Part shown: one piece after another, positions 7,119 through 14,844 of the stretch | Position numbering within the stretch: the stretch's first letter is position 1 | Layout of the letters: each line of letters starts with the position of its first letter | DNA from: an uncultured Faecalibacterium sp. | Lineage (GTDB): Bacteria > Bacillota > Clostridia > Oscillospirales > Ruminococcaceae | DNA length: 30,179 nucleotides | Assembly (NCBI GenBank): GCA_900540455.1 | Contig: UQGD01000027.1 | Span: 1 to 30,179 of the forward strand | Reading direction: 5' to 3' | Position numbers and translations under genes: made by a program | Notes under the pieces: generated by a model | Databases searched by the model: none | The model's input: the letters and a program-made list of their open reading frames with translations, nothing else | Told to the model about the DNA's origin: nothing

Positions 7119-9782
7119 TCATCCCTCCTTTTGTTCCGCGCAGGGGCAGGGCGGGCAAACCGGGCCAGGCCCCTCCGGCGGAAGGGTCCCGCTCGGGCTG
7201 CTCTGCTGGCGCAGAGCGTTCCAGGTCATGCGGCCCACGGTGCCGGTCTCAAGCAGACCTGCCCGCCCCTGAGCCGCCTTGACGGCTGCGGCCAGCGCAG
7301 CGGTAAAGTCCGGGCTCTGCTCCACAAAGGGATCGCCGCAGTACACAGCGGCGCGCTGGTTCAGCCAGCGGGCGATCTGCTCCACCTCCGGGCCGATGCT
7401 TCCCTCGCCCAGTGCATACCCGGGGTACTGGCTGCCCAGAGCCGCATTGCGGTCTCCGCTGGGGGTAAAGGCCGCCAGCTGCAAGCCCAGCGCCTCGGCC
7501 GCCGCCCAGGTCTCCTGGTCCACGATGCCGGTCACCGGCAGATTCAGCAGCGCCTGCAGGCTGCGGGTAGCCACCACTGTCTCCGGGGTATACTGGTTGG
7601 ACAGCGGCAGGCTCTGGACGCTGTCAAAATAGTAGCCAATGCGCTGCAAAAGCACCGTGTAGTACAGCACCGACGGCCCCTCGCTGCCTTCCTGCAAGGG
7701 GGCGCCGGGCCAGGGCTGACGCTCAAACACGATCACCGGCCCGGACTGGCGCAGCTGAGAGGCCCGCTTGTACAGCGAATCCCAGGTAGCACGGCCCACG
7801 ATGCCGTCCACCGTCAGCCCGGCAAACTTCTGGTACGCCCGCACCGATGCTTCGGTACTGGGGCCAAACCGACCGTCGATGCTCACCGCCGGAATACTGC
7901 TCTGGTAAGCGCTGAGGATATACAGATAAAACTGCAGCTCCCGCACCGCCCGGCCCGAAGAACCCACACGCAGAACACCGGGATAATCGCCGGGGCGCAG
8001 GTTGGGCGCCAGCAGATCGTTGGCTGCGTCGTTGTAGACCTCGTACAGCTTGGACCAGGTAGCACGGCCCACAATGCCATCCGAAGCAAGGCCGAAATAG
8101 CTCTGGAACTTCTTTACTGCGGCTGTGGTAGAGGGGCCAAAGATGCCGTCCACACCCACATCATTCAGCGCAGAGTAGACCGAGCGGGCGATCTTGAGCC
8201 AGAATTGCACCAGACGCACGTTCTGGCCCCGGTCACCCGGACGCAGCGGCGTGCCCGGATATGCGTTGGGCGTGCCGTTGTCCGACTGGATGCTGCGATA
8301 CTCCCGATAGATGGCATCCCAGGTGGTTTTGCCCACCACTCCATCCACCGTCAGCCCGTGGCGGCGCTGGAACGCCCGCACGGCTGCCGTGGTGCCGGTG
8401 CCAAAAATGCCGTCCACCGTCAGTGTGGGAATGTTGTCATCGTACTGTGCAATGGTGTTCAGCCAGAACTGCACCCGCTCCACAGCGCTGCCCCGGGAGC
8501 CTTGGCGCAGCACCGTGCCGCCCCAGCTGCCGTCCGGCAAGGTGCCGCCTGCGGTCTCGCCCTCGCTGGTCAGCTCGGCCAGGTCCTTGACCGACACATA
8601 GATATAGCTGATCTTGTACCAGGTCTGGCGTCCCACCACCCCATCAGCGGTAAGATTGAACTGTTTCTGGAACGCCCGCACCGTGGATGCCATCTGCGCC
8701 CCAAACACACCATCCACATTCAGCTTGCCCAGGAAGGGGTAGTCCTTTGCAATGCGGTTGAGCTGGCGCTGCAAGGTAAACACTGCCGGACCGCTGCTGC
8801 CCTGCCGCAGCGGTGAGCCGGGATAGCTCTGGGGAATCGAGCGGATGTTGTCGCTGCGGACGATCTCCACATCATTGCCGTAATAGTACCGCAGGATCTG
8901 CAGCGCATTCTTGCCCTGGTTGGCCAGGGTAACCGTGCCCCACTGCTTGAGGCCAGCGCAGCTGACGCTCTTGCCGTCACAATACTCTGCATAATAGGGG
9001 TTGACCGTGCCCTTTTTGCGGATATAGGTGTTAAAGATGTCGTTGGTCAGTCGCACCATCACATCAAACACGGTGCGGCCATGGACATAGTACTGGTCGT
9101 AGCTGGTGGAGTTGGTGATGTTGAAGCTGTACCCCTTGCTGGGATACCACTCGGTATAAATGCGGTTGAGCGCCAGAGAGATCTGGCAGTGGATGTTGGC
9201 CCGCAGCGCCTGCTCTGGCCAGGTGGGGTACACCTCGCTGGAGGCCACATTGGCAATATAATCCCGGAAGGACACGGTCACATTGCGTGCCGATGCCGAC
9301 GGCTTGCCCAGGTGGACCGTAATGGTCTTGGGGATCACCACCCGATCCAGCACCAGCGGGGCAGCGGGGCACTCCACCACCGGTCTTGCGCCAGAGCCAC
9401 CCTGCCCGGCAAACAGCGGATGCTCCGGGATCACCACCGGCACATCGGGCACATCCCGCCCTGCTTCGGTCTCGGGGATCATCTCCGGCTGCGCAAGGGT
9501 CACCTGCCCCGGGAAGATCTGCACCCCCTGGATGCGCACAGTGCGGTAACCCGGCTTGGATGCCGTAAGACTGCACACTGCATACGGCCGCTGGGTCGTG
9601 TTTTGTTCTTCCAGCGATAAGCGGCAGGCCGGGGTCTGGATGGTCACATCCTCGGCATTGCCCTGGGCATCGGTATGGCGCACTGCGGCAAAGCCATCCC
9701 CCGTAATGGCGATCCTGACCCCTTCTACCGGGGCAGACTTACGGGCCGCAAAGGCCTGGATGCGTAGGATTCCAGTTGTCAT
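7119..9782 (-). CDS. SpoIID-like protein with about six peptidoglycan-binding repeats
   Basis: Large wall-associated protein (887 aa). The N-terminal 100 residues look like a beta-rich carboxypeptidase-regulatory-type domain (RIQAFAARKSAPVEGVRIAITG). Residues about 170-312 resemble the SpoIID/LytB domain (RDYIANVASSEVYPTWPEQALRA). PG_binding_1-like repeats then follow at about 323-390, 423-491, 510-580, 600-671, 693-765 and 787-857, the last two degenerate, each with a DGxFG and GxxTW pattern. The tail is Pro/Cys-rich (PVCPPCPC). ATG 9782 is chosen because GGAG lies 8 nt upstream; the frame extends only to a GTG with no binding site. No signal peptide is evident. In Clostridia such proteins are annotated as spore or peptidoglycan-binding proteins; an enzymatic (lytic transglycosylase) role here is inference. 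Confidence 0.82.
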   Translation of the reverse strand: MTTGILRIQAFAARKSAPVEGVRIAITGDGFAAVRHTDAQGNAEDVTIQTPACRLSLEEQNTTQRPYAVCSLTASKPGYRTVRIQGVQIFPGQVTLAQPEMIPETEAGRDVPDVPVVIPEHPLFAGQGGSGARPVVECPAAPLVLDRVVIPKTITVHLGKPSASARNVTVSFRDYIANVASSEVYPTWPEQALRANIHCQISLALNRIYTEWYPSKGYSFNITNSTSYDQYYVHGRTVFDVMVRLTNDIFNTYIRKKGTVNPYYAEYCDGKSVSCAGLKQWGTVTLANQGKNALQILRYYYGNDVEIVRSDNIRSIPQSYPGSPLRQGSSGPAVFTLQRQLNRIAKDYPFLGKLNVDGVFGAQMASTVRAFQKQFNLTADGVVGRQTWYKISYIYVSVKDLAELTSEGETAGGTLPDGSWGGTVLRQGSRGSAVERVQFWLNTIAQYDDNIPTLTVDGIFGTGTTAAVRAFQRRHGLTVDGVVGKTTWDAIYREYRSIQSDNGTPNAYPGTPLRPGDRGQNVRLVQFWLKIARSVYSALNDVGVDGIFGPSTTAAVKKFQSYFGLASDGIVGRATWSKLYEVYNDAANDLLAPNLRPGDYPGVLRVGSSGRAVRELQFYLYILSAYQSSIPAVSIDGRFGPSTEASVRAYQKFAGLTVDGIVGRATWDSLYKRASQLRQSGPVIVFERQPWPGAPLQEGSEGPSVLYYTVLLQRIGYYFDSVQSLPLSNQYTPETVVATRSLQALLNLPVTGIVDQETWAAAEALGLQLAAFTPSGDRNAALGSQYPGYALGEGSIGPEVEQIARWLNQRAAVYCGDPFVEQSPDFTAALAAAVKAAQGRAGLLETGTVGRMTWNALRQQSSPSGTLPPEGPGPVCPPCPCAEQKEG

Positions 9783-10084
9783 AGCAAAAGCTCCTTTTCC
9801 AATGAAACTAGACGTTTCGTCCACGCCAGTCTATTCCGCTGCGTTTAAAGGTGTGCAGGGCTCTGCACGGCTTTTCCGCCTTTCCGTAAAAACAGGGGAG
9901 GTTGTGCGCCGGGATTGTTAAATTTTTTTGACGTCACAATAGATCTGCCCTCTGAACCGTATTCCTGATGAAGAGAGCTGCGGGCGCAGCGCTGTACAGT
10001 CTGGCCCCGCCCTTCGATCCGAAGGTGGACGGACGGCCCAAGGCCCCCGCCATCTTCCAAGCAAACATACAAAGGAGCGATATT
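9783..10084. promoter_or_regulatory. Divergent intergenic region with two dyads
   Basis: This 302-bp gap separates the SpoIID-like operon (minus) from a secreted-protein gene (plus). It contains a GTGCAG/CTGCAC dyad with a 4-bp centre (9853-9868) and a GAAAC/GTTTC dyad (about 9804-9818). No convincing -35/-10 pair was found for either side, so use of an alternative sigma factor or an activator is possible. No gene is seen. Confidence 0.4.
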
Positions 10085-10795
10085 ATGAACAAAAAGCTGC
10101 CTGTATTGATCCTGACCGGCGCACTGGCCTGCGCTGTATTCTCCCCTGCGCTGGCTGCCGAAAAGGCGCCCACCCTTACTCCCCCCGCTGCTTATGTTGA
10201 GGAGGTGCAGACATTGCCCAACAGCGTACTGTATTATGGTACTCTAACGGAGATCGTCCGGGACGAGGACGGCTCCATCTTCCAGCTGTATATGGACTCG
10301 GAGCAGTCCGGCGAATATGTCATGAATATCTCGGAGCAGACTGCCTGGATCGACAGCGCAAACCACACAGCTGCGGACCCTGCCGCCCTGCAGGAGGGGC
10401 AGAGCTTGTATGTGTTCCACAGCCCCATTGCCACCCTCTCTCTGCCGCCCCAGTCTGCCGCTTTTGCTGTGGTCACCAATCTGCCCATGGATGCGCAGTC
10501 CGCACAGCTGCACAAGGTAGAGGAAGTCTCACTGCAGGACGGCCAGCTGCAGATCACCACAGACAACGGCGGACTGTATATCACCGCAGACCAGAACACC
10601 GTTGTTTCTGCTTACGGCTCCGACGCCGCTGCTGCGCTGGAGGATGTCCAGCCCGGCCGGCAGGTGATCGCCTGGTACAGCGCCGTGGCCCAGAGCTACC
10701 CCGGCCAGGCCTATACCACCCACCTTATGCTCCTGCCGGAAGCCGAGCAAACGGTGGAAGATAGTGAAGCGATTGGAAGCACCGAAAACGATTAA
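10085..10795 (+). CDS. Secreted protein of unknown function
   Basis: A 236-aa protein with a clear signal peptide (MNKKLPVLILTGALACAVFS, cleavage after ALA near residue 25) and a soluble, acidic mature part. Two similar beta-rich halves, each starting near an EEV motif (EEVQTLPNSVLYYGTLTEI; EEVSLQDGQLQITTDNG), suggest a duplicated domain. The ATG is supported by AAAGGAG (10071-10077) spaced 7 nt. I recognise no catalytic motif. It is monocistronic, ending at an intrinsic terminator. Confidence 0.8.
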   Translation: MNKKLPVLILTGALACAVFSPALAAEKAPTLTPPAAYVEEVQTLPNSVLYYGTLTEIVRDEDGSIFQLYMDSEQSGEYVMNISEQTAWIDSANHTAADPAALQEGQSLYVFHSPIATLSLPPQSAAFAVVTNLPMDAQSAQLHKVEEVSLQDGQLQITTDNGGLYITADQNTVVSAYGSDAAAALEDVQPGRQVIAWYSAVAQSYPGQAYTTHLMLLPEAEQTVEDSEAIGSTEND

Positions 10796-10808
10796 CCTGT
10801 AAATTTTC

Positions 10809-10846
10809 AAAAAAGCGTCTGGGCATATTGCTCCAGGCGCTTTTTT
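10809..10846 (+). terminator. Terminator after the secreted-protein gene
   Basis: AAAAGCGTCTGG pairs with CCAGGCGCTTTT (one G-T pair, loop about 12 nt), followed by a run of six T. Confidence 0.85.
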
Positions 10847-10958
10847 CATCCGGATATCGGTCACCCTTGATATGAGGGGCTTTCCCGGCAGAGAATAAAA
10901 CATATCTTCTCACCCTTTTTCAGAAAATCACCGCAGTTTTATCGTGTAGGCACTCCCC

Positions 10959-10987
10959 TTGCAACTTGCCAGGGGTTATGCTATGCT
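10959..10987 (+). promoter_or_regulatory. Promoter of the aldose-epimerase-like gene
   Basis: TTGCAA (10959-10964) and TATGCT (10982-10987) lie 17 bp apart on the plus strand, 81 bp before the ATG at 11069. Confidence 0.6.
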
Positions 10988-11068
10988 AAGTTCAAAGCAA
11001 TCCCCCTGTTCAGGACACCTTATTTACCGGTGTAACTCATGATAAAATTCTAAAGGAGCGTATCGATT

Positions 11069-11956
11069 ATGCAGGCAACCATCCACAACGAATTTTTGAC
11101 CCTGACGGTGGACACCCACGGCGCTGAGGCCGTCAGCCTGAAAAATGCTGCCGGAGAGGAAATGCTCTGGCAGGCAGACCCTTCTATCTGGGCACGGCAC
11201 GCACCGATCTTGTTCCCTTGGACCGGCAAGCTCACCGGCGGTGCGCTGGTCCATGAGGGCAAAACCTACAAAGGCGGGCAGCACGGCTTTGCCCGGGATC
11301 TGGAGCACACTCTGGTCAAAGCAGAGGGGGACACCATCCAGCTGCGGCTGGAGTCCACGCCGGAGATCAAAGCCCAGCGCTTTCCGTTCGACTTTGTTCT
11401 GACCAGCACCTTCCGGCTGGAAGGCAAAACGGTCCACCATACGCTGACGGTGGAAAACCCCGCCGACTCTGCCCAGACCCTGCGTTTTGGCATCGGCTAT
11501 CATCCGGCCTTCCAGATCCCCTTTGACGACCAGCACACCACACAGGACTACGAGTTCCGTTTTGACCAGCCGGAAAGCCCCATGATCCTGGATTGCAGCG
11601 CCAATGGCTTGTTGAGCGGCAAATGCCGTTACGAGTGGAAGAACGCCCAGTCCATCCCGCTGACGGACGAGCTGTTTGCCGCCGACAGCTACTGCATGAC
11701 GGGCCTGCGCACCCAGACTGTGGGCATTTATGAGAAGGATACCGGCCGCAGCATCGTCTGCAATGTGGCAGGCTACCCCTATACTCTGCTTTGGAGCGCC
11801 AGCGCATCCCCTGTGCGCTTTGTCTGCATCGAGCCTTGGCAATCTCTGCCGGGTGCAGCGACCGATCCCCAGGAGTGGGAGCAGCGGGCTGCCGCTGCCG
11901 TATTGGCCCCCGGCCAGAATTGGAGCACTACCCTCAGCACCCGGTTTGAGCGCTGA
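11069..11956 (+). CDS. Aldose 1-epimerase family protein
   Basis: A 295-aa galactose-mutarotase-fold protein that would interconvert the alpha and beta anomers of an aldose or sugar phosphate. Candidate active-site residues are H72 (GGQHGFAR), H145 (GYHPAF) and E255 (CIEPW), which match the LacX/YeaD-like branch rather than classical GalM. The ATG follows AAAGGAG (11052-11058). No sugar-utilisation genes are adjacent, so the substrate is unknown. It may be co-transcribed with the MccF-like gene 34 bp downstream, although their base compositions differ. Confidence 0.88.
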   Translation: MQATIHNEFLTLTVDTHGAEAVSLKNAAGEEMLWQADPSIWARHAPILFPWTGKLTGGALVHEGKTYKGGQHGFARDLEHTLVKAEGDTIQLRLESTPEIKAQRFPFDFVLTSTFRLEGKTVHHTLTVENPADSAQTLRFGIGYHPAFQIPFDDQHTTQDYEFRFDQPESPMILDCSANGLLSGKCRYEWKNAQSIPLTDELFAADSYCMTGLRTQTVGIYEKDTGRSIVCNVAGYPYTLLWSASASPVRFVCIEPWQSLPGAATDPQEWEQRAAAAVLAPGQNWSTTLSTRFER

Positions 11957-11990
11957 TAGTGTGCTCTAAAACAGAAAAGAGGAACCTTCT

Positions 11991-12992
11991 ATGAAAGCAG
12001 CACCCTTGCGCTCTGGCGACCACATTGGCATTTTCTCCGCCTCCTCTCCTATATCTGCTACTACCCCCATCCGGTATGATCGAGGGACAGCGTTTCTAGA
12101 AAGCAAAGGATATCGGGTGATCCATGGAGCTCTGCGGGGACAACAAGATCACTACCGCTCCGGAAGCATCGCACAGAGAGCTGATGAGTTCAATCAACTT
12201 CTCTACGACCCAGACATCCATGTTCTTATGGCTTCCATCGGGGGAAACAATACAAATTCTATTCTTCCCTATATCGACTACGCATATCTGAAAAAGCACC
12301 CCAAGATCATCATCGGTTACTCAGACACAACCGCCCTTTTATTAGCCATCTATGCAAAAACAGGACTCATCACTTTTTATGGCCCAGCTGCAGCCTCCTC
12401 GTTTGGTGAACTTCCTCCTTTTGTAGACTGGACTTTTCAAAACTTTCAACAGATTTTGAGTAAGGATTTAGCACTTCCCTACACCTATCCCTTACCCCCG
12501 GTCTGGACCGATGAGTATATCAACTGGAGTCAGCAAGACCGTTCCAAAGAACAATATCCCAATCGCTGGATCTGCGTTCATCCGGGCTGTGTTCAAGGTC
12601 GCCTGATCGGTGGAAATCTGAATACCATGGAAGGATTCTTTGGTACAGAGTATATGCCCCCTATTCAAGATGGCGACATTCTTTTCCTGGAAGATTCTCT
12701 CAAGGATGCCTGCACGATTGAGCGTAGTTTTTCGCTCTTAAAGTTAGCAGGCGTATTTGATAAGGTCAGCGGCATTATCTTAGGCAAGCATGAAAAGTTC
12801 GATGACAATGGAACTGGCAGAGCGCCCTATGAGATCCTGCTAGAGGTTCTCGGATCACCGCAGATTCCCATCCTAGCAGATTTTGATTGTTGCCATACAC
12901 ACCCAATGCTGACGCTTCCTATTGGCTGCACTGTTCTGCTGGATGCGGACCATACCCAACTAAAACTATTAGAACCGCCTTTAGAGTACTAA
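11991..12992 (+). CDS. MccF-like S66 serine peptidase
   Basis: A 333-aa member of the LD-carboxypeptidase/MccF family. The nucleophile is S111 in IIGYSDTTAL, the likely Glu is E234 in FLEDSLKDA and the likely His is H302 in CCHTHPM (family pattern GHTxPM). LdcA enzymes trim tetrapeptides from recycled murein; MccF enzymes inactivate microcin C-type peptidyl-nucleotide antibiotics. The length and the LEDSLKDACTIERSFSLLKLAGVF segment favour the MccF branch. The ATG has an AGAGGA site. The gene is visibly AT-richer than its chromosomal neighbours and lies next to an island-bearing tRNA, so it may have been acquired. The exact substrate cannot be told from sequence. Confidence 0.88.
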   Translation: MKAAPLRSGDHIGIFSASSPISATTPIRYDRGTAFLESKGYRVIHGALRGQQDHYRSGSIAQRADEFNQLLYDPDIHVLMASIGGNNTNSILPYIDYAYLKKHPKIIIGYSDTTALLLAIYAKTGLITFYGPAAASSFGELPPFVDWTFQNFQQILSKDLALPYTYPLPPVWTDEYINWSQQDRSKEQYPNRWICVHPGCVQGRLIGGNLNTMEGFFGTEYMPPIQDGDILFLEDSLKDACTIERSFSLLKLAGVFDKVSGIILGKHEKFDDNGTGRAPYEILLEVLGSPQIPILADFDCCHTHPMLTLPIGCTVLLDADHTQLKLLEPPLEY

Positions 12993-12994
12993 AC

Positions 12995-13036
12995 AAAAAA
13001 TCCCCCTGGTCTTTGCAGACCAAGGGGATTTTTTTG
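12995..13036. terminator. Bidirectional terminator between the MccF-like gene and tRNA-Thr
   Basis: A long hairpin (AATCCCC-c-TGGTCT with AGACCA-a-GGGGATT, 4-nt loop) is flanked by A and T runs on both sides. It serves the MccF-like gene on plus and the tRNA on minus. Confidence 0.9.
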
Positions 13037-13048
13037 CTCTGTAAGAGC

Positions 13049-13123
13049 TGGAGCTGGTGACAGGAGTTGAACCTGCAACCCACTGATTACAAATCAGTTG
13101 CGCTGCCATTGCGCCACACCAGC
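13049..13123 (-). tRNA. tRNA-Thr (anticodon UGU)
   Basis: A full 75-nt cloverleaf on the minus strand: acceptor GCTGGTG/CACCAGC, D stem GCGC/GCGC, anticodon stem ACTGA/TCAGT with loop TTTGTAA (anticodon TGT), a 5-nt variable loop, T stem GCAGG/CCTGT with TTCAACT loop, discriminator T and encoded CCA. Its 5' 38 nt fall inside the 39-bp repeat that bounds the island, so the gene is a hybrid of chromosomal 3' half and repeat-borne 5' half. It is now transcribed from sequence inside the island. Confidence 0.95.
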
Positions 13124-13124
13124 A
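13086..13124. repeat. Left attachment repeat (39 bp, 5' half of tRNA-Thr)
   Basis: Identical over 39 bp to 22018-22056, in direct orientation. It covers tRNA positions 1-38 (acceptor 5' strand, D arm, anticodon stem-loop) plus one upstream base. Sequences on both sides differ after the repeat. It marks the left end of the integrated element. Confidence 0.92.
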
Positions 13125-13251
13125 GAGATATTATCGTTTTTGCGTTGCTTTTTCGAACGTGCGCAAATGATTCTTCCAAGTTGAGCAACTGATTCGCTCT
13201 GTTGATTCTGGAAAGCTTCTTGCATCGTACTGGAAATCAACTGTCTTAGAT

Positions 13252-13280
13252 AGGATAGCAGAAAACACGTTGATTGTCAA
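13252..13280 (-). promoter_or_regulatory. Island-borne promoter now driving tRNA-Thr
   Basis: On the minus strand TTGACA (13280-13275) and TATCCT (13257-13252) are exactly 17 bp apart. Transcription would start near 13246 and reach the tRNA 5' end after a leader of about 122 nt, with no T-run terminator in between. It lies inside the island, so it replaces the native tRNA promoter. In the excised circle it would instead read through the attachment core towards the integrase. Confidence 0.75.
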
Positions 13281-13310
13281 TATCAACAATCATTTGCGTC
13301 TCTAAAATGT

Positions 13311-13520
13311 TCACTTCAAAAATTCCTCTTGCGTCATATTAAAACATTCATCTATACAGCACATCATTTGTACCGGCTGTTTTGTCACATTCTTTCGTAT
13401 TATTGTCGATATATCGTCATTTACTATCTTTTGCTTCGATTGTTTGAGCCGGTATCGCCTTGACCATATCTCACAGATTTTCATCGCATTTTCGTCTCTG
13501 CATAAAGTTTTCCGCGTCAA
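13311..13520 (-). CDS. Possible small protein downstream of the Xre regulator
   Basis: A 69-codon frame beginning at TTG (first ATG 11 codons later), 4 bp after the Xre stop codon. The product is basic and then Cys/Met-rich (KQPVQMMCCIDECFNMTQ). No good ribosome binding site is present, so translation would depend on coupling to the Xre gene. I recognise no family; it may be a spurious frame or a remnant. Confidence 0.3.
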   Translation of the reverse strand: MTRKTLCRDENAMKICEIWSRRYRLKQSKQKIVNDDISTIIRKNVTKQPVQMMCCIDECFNMTQEEFLK

Positions 13521-13524
13521 CCAA

Positions 13525-13812
13525 TCAATGGCTATTTCTCAGACGATCGGCCAACTGCGCCAACAATGCAATATCTTCCTCATTCAAGCCCGTGACATTG
13601 ACCGTCTCCAACCGCTCCACACCCAGCAGATAATCCGTCGAAACCGAAAACAACTTTGCCAAATCGACCAGACAGGCAGGCGACGGCATCGAAAGTCCCT
13701 GCTCCCATGAGTTGACACCATTGCGCGTAATACTCAGCCGCCGGGCAAGCTCTGCCTGTGTCCATCCTCGTGCCTCCCGCAACGCCCTGATTCGATCTGC
13801 GGTCATCTTCAT
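13525..13812 (-). CDS. Xre-family helix-turn-helix regulator
   Basis: A 95-aa Cro/CI-type repressor: the HTH spans about residues 7-60 (RIRALREARGWTQAELARRLSITRNGVNSWEQG, then LAKLFSVSTDYLLG) with a short C-terminal tail. The ATG at 13812 follows AGGAGG by 9 nt. It is at the left end of the island, divergent from the secreted-protein gene, and probably represses island functions and/or that gene through the 181-bp divergent region. Its target is not determinable from sequence alone. Confidence 0.9.
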   Translation of the reverse strand: MKMTADRIRALREARGWTQAELARRLSITRNGVNSWEQGLSMPSPACLVDLAKLFSVSTDYLLGVERLETVNVTGLNEEDIALLAQLADRLRNSH

Positions 13813-13883
13813 CTCCCATCGCCTCCTATTGTCCAGTATAGGTTACGAAAGCGATTTATCATTATCAATTTAGGCTCTATTAC

Positions 13884-13912
13884 TTGACATTGTGATAAAA
13901 GTGTGATAGCTT
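13884..13912 (+). promoter_or_regulatory. Promoter of the island secreted-protein gene
   Basis: TTGACA (13884-13889), 17-bp spacer, TAGCTT (13907-13912). The -35 is perfect and the -10 is weak, as for a regulated promoter next to a divergent Xre gene. A TATACT on the minus strand at 13840-13835 is a candidate -10 for the Xre gene without a clear -35. Confidence 0.5.
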
Positions 13913-13993
13913 TGTGTCAAGGGCTTTTGGAGCAGTTGCACAGATTGTTTTTTTGCTTTGATTGCCCAATATATGAGGAGGTTGTCTATAATT

Positions 13994-14674
13994 ATGAAAA
14001 AGAAAATATTGTCTTTAACACTTGTGATTTTTCTTGCCACTACAGTTTCTATCTCTGCGTTTGCTGCAACCGGGTTTAATAAAGAAGTTTTTAGTGGAAG
14101 ACAAGAAATAAAATCCACATATGACGATATGACGGGAATAGAAAAGTTTTACATGCCAGAGATGGAAGAGATGCTTGGTGATGGATATATCTCTCTTGGC
14201 TTTTTTACACCGAATGTTTATATTGAACCGGTGGTTGCTGTAACAGACGAATTCACTTCATATTATTGGGATATAGTGTATAATTATCAAAACACCTCCT
14301 TTAATTATCAATATATGGATGAAATGACAGTTAAGATTGGCGAGAATAGATATACATTTAAGGGACTATACAATCAAAGAAGCGACTATGGTGATGGTTA
14401 CCAATATCATAAAGAGTTCCTTACGGTATTTTTTGATGCAGATTCTGTTTGTGTGATGGAAGATATTATAAATCATCGCGACGAAGAAATTAAAGTAAGA
14501 CTTTCTGGAAAGAATGCGCGCGTTGATTTTGTACTTCCAGAGGAAATGAAGAACAACTTTATTCACATGTATAACCTATACGCCGCAGGAGGTGGAAACG
14601 AAAAGAACAATCTTTTAACCGTAAAAGTTGCCAATGACCCGGATGGTTCAAAATTTATAGCTAATACTAAATAA
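13994..14674 (+). CDS. Secreted protein of unknown function (island cargo)
   Basis: A 226-aa product with a strong signal peptide (MKKKILSLTLVIFLATTVSI, cleavage after AFA near residue 24). The mature part is rich in Tyr and acidic residues (EKFYMPEMEEMLGDGY, then VYNYQNTSFNYQYMDEMTVKIGENRYTFKGLY), suggesting an extracellular beta-sheet domain. Coding sequence is strongly AT-rich compared with the chromosome. The ATG at 13994 is 12 nt after AGGAGG (13976-13981); upstream in-frame starts lack binding sites. No family recognised. A surface or immunity-type role would be a guess. Confidence 0.8.
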   Translation: MKKKILSLTLVIFLATTVSISAFAATGFNKEVFSGRQEIKSTYDDMTGIEKFYMPEMEEMLGDGYISLGFFTPNVYIEPVVAVTDEFTSYYWDIVYNYQNTSFNYQYMDEMTVKIGENRYTFKGLYNQRSDYGDGYQYHKEFLTVFFDADSVCVMEDIINHRDEEIKVRLSGKNARVDFVLPEEMKNNFIHMYNLYAAGGGNEKNNLLTVKVANDPDGSKFIANTK

Positions 14675-14675
14675 G

Positions 14676-14720
14676 AATCGCTACATGGCTGGAGGAAAAG
14701 CCGAAGGATGTGTAGCGGTT
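14676..14720 (+). other. Nested hairpin downstream of the secreted-protein gene
   Basis: AATCGCTACA (14676-14685) pairs with TGTAGCGGTT (14711-14720); inside it GGCT pairs with AGCC (14687-14690 and 14699-14702), leaving GGAGGAAA in the apical loop. It begins one base after the stop codon and has no T tract, so it is not a simple terminator. RNA-level function unknown. Confidence 0.5.
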
Positions 14721-14756
14721 TAACGACTTTCCTCGCAATTTGAGTTTTCTGTCTGA

Positions 14757-14789
14757 CCCGGTGGCCCATCCCCGCCGGGATTTTATTTT
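14757..14789 (+). terminator. Terminator of the island secreted-protein gene
   Basis: An 8-bp GC-rich stem (CCCGGTGG with CCGCCGGG, one G-T pair), 7-nt loop, followed by ATTTTATTTT. Confidence 0.75.
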
Positions 14790-14802
14790 GTCCAGATACA
14801 AT

Positions 14803-14841
14803 AAAAGCCCCTGCCCATCAAAAGGCAGAGGCTTATTTTTA
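14803..14841. terminator. Bidirectional terminator between secreted-protein and RHH genes
   Basis: AAGCC-c-CTGCC (14805-14815) pairs with GGCAG-a-GGCTT (14824-14834), with T-rich flanks on both strands. It separates two convergent genes. Confidence 0.8.
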
Positions 14842-14844
14842 TGC

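Noticed and set aside
6207..8816. 869-codon plus-strand open frame opposite the wall operon
   Set aside because: It runs antisense to two genes with clear domains and has a low-complexity Ala/Gly/Arg/His composition typical of GC-rich shadow frames, with no ribosome site.
14711..14745. 12-codon frame after the nested hairpin (ATG at about 14709)
   Set aside because: The GGAGG is buried in the hairpin loop and too far from the ATG; more likely incidental.
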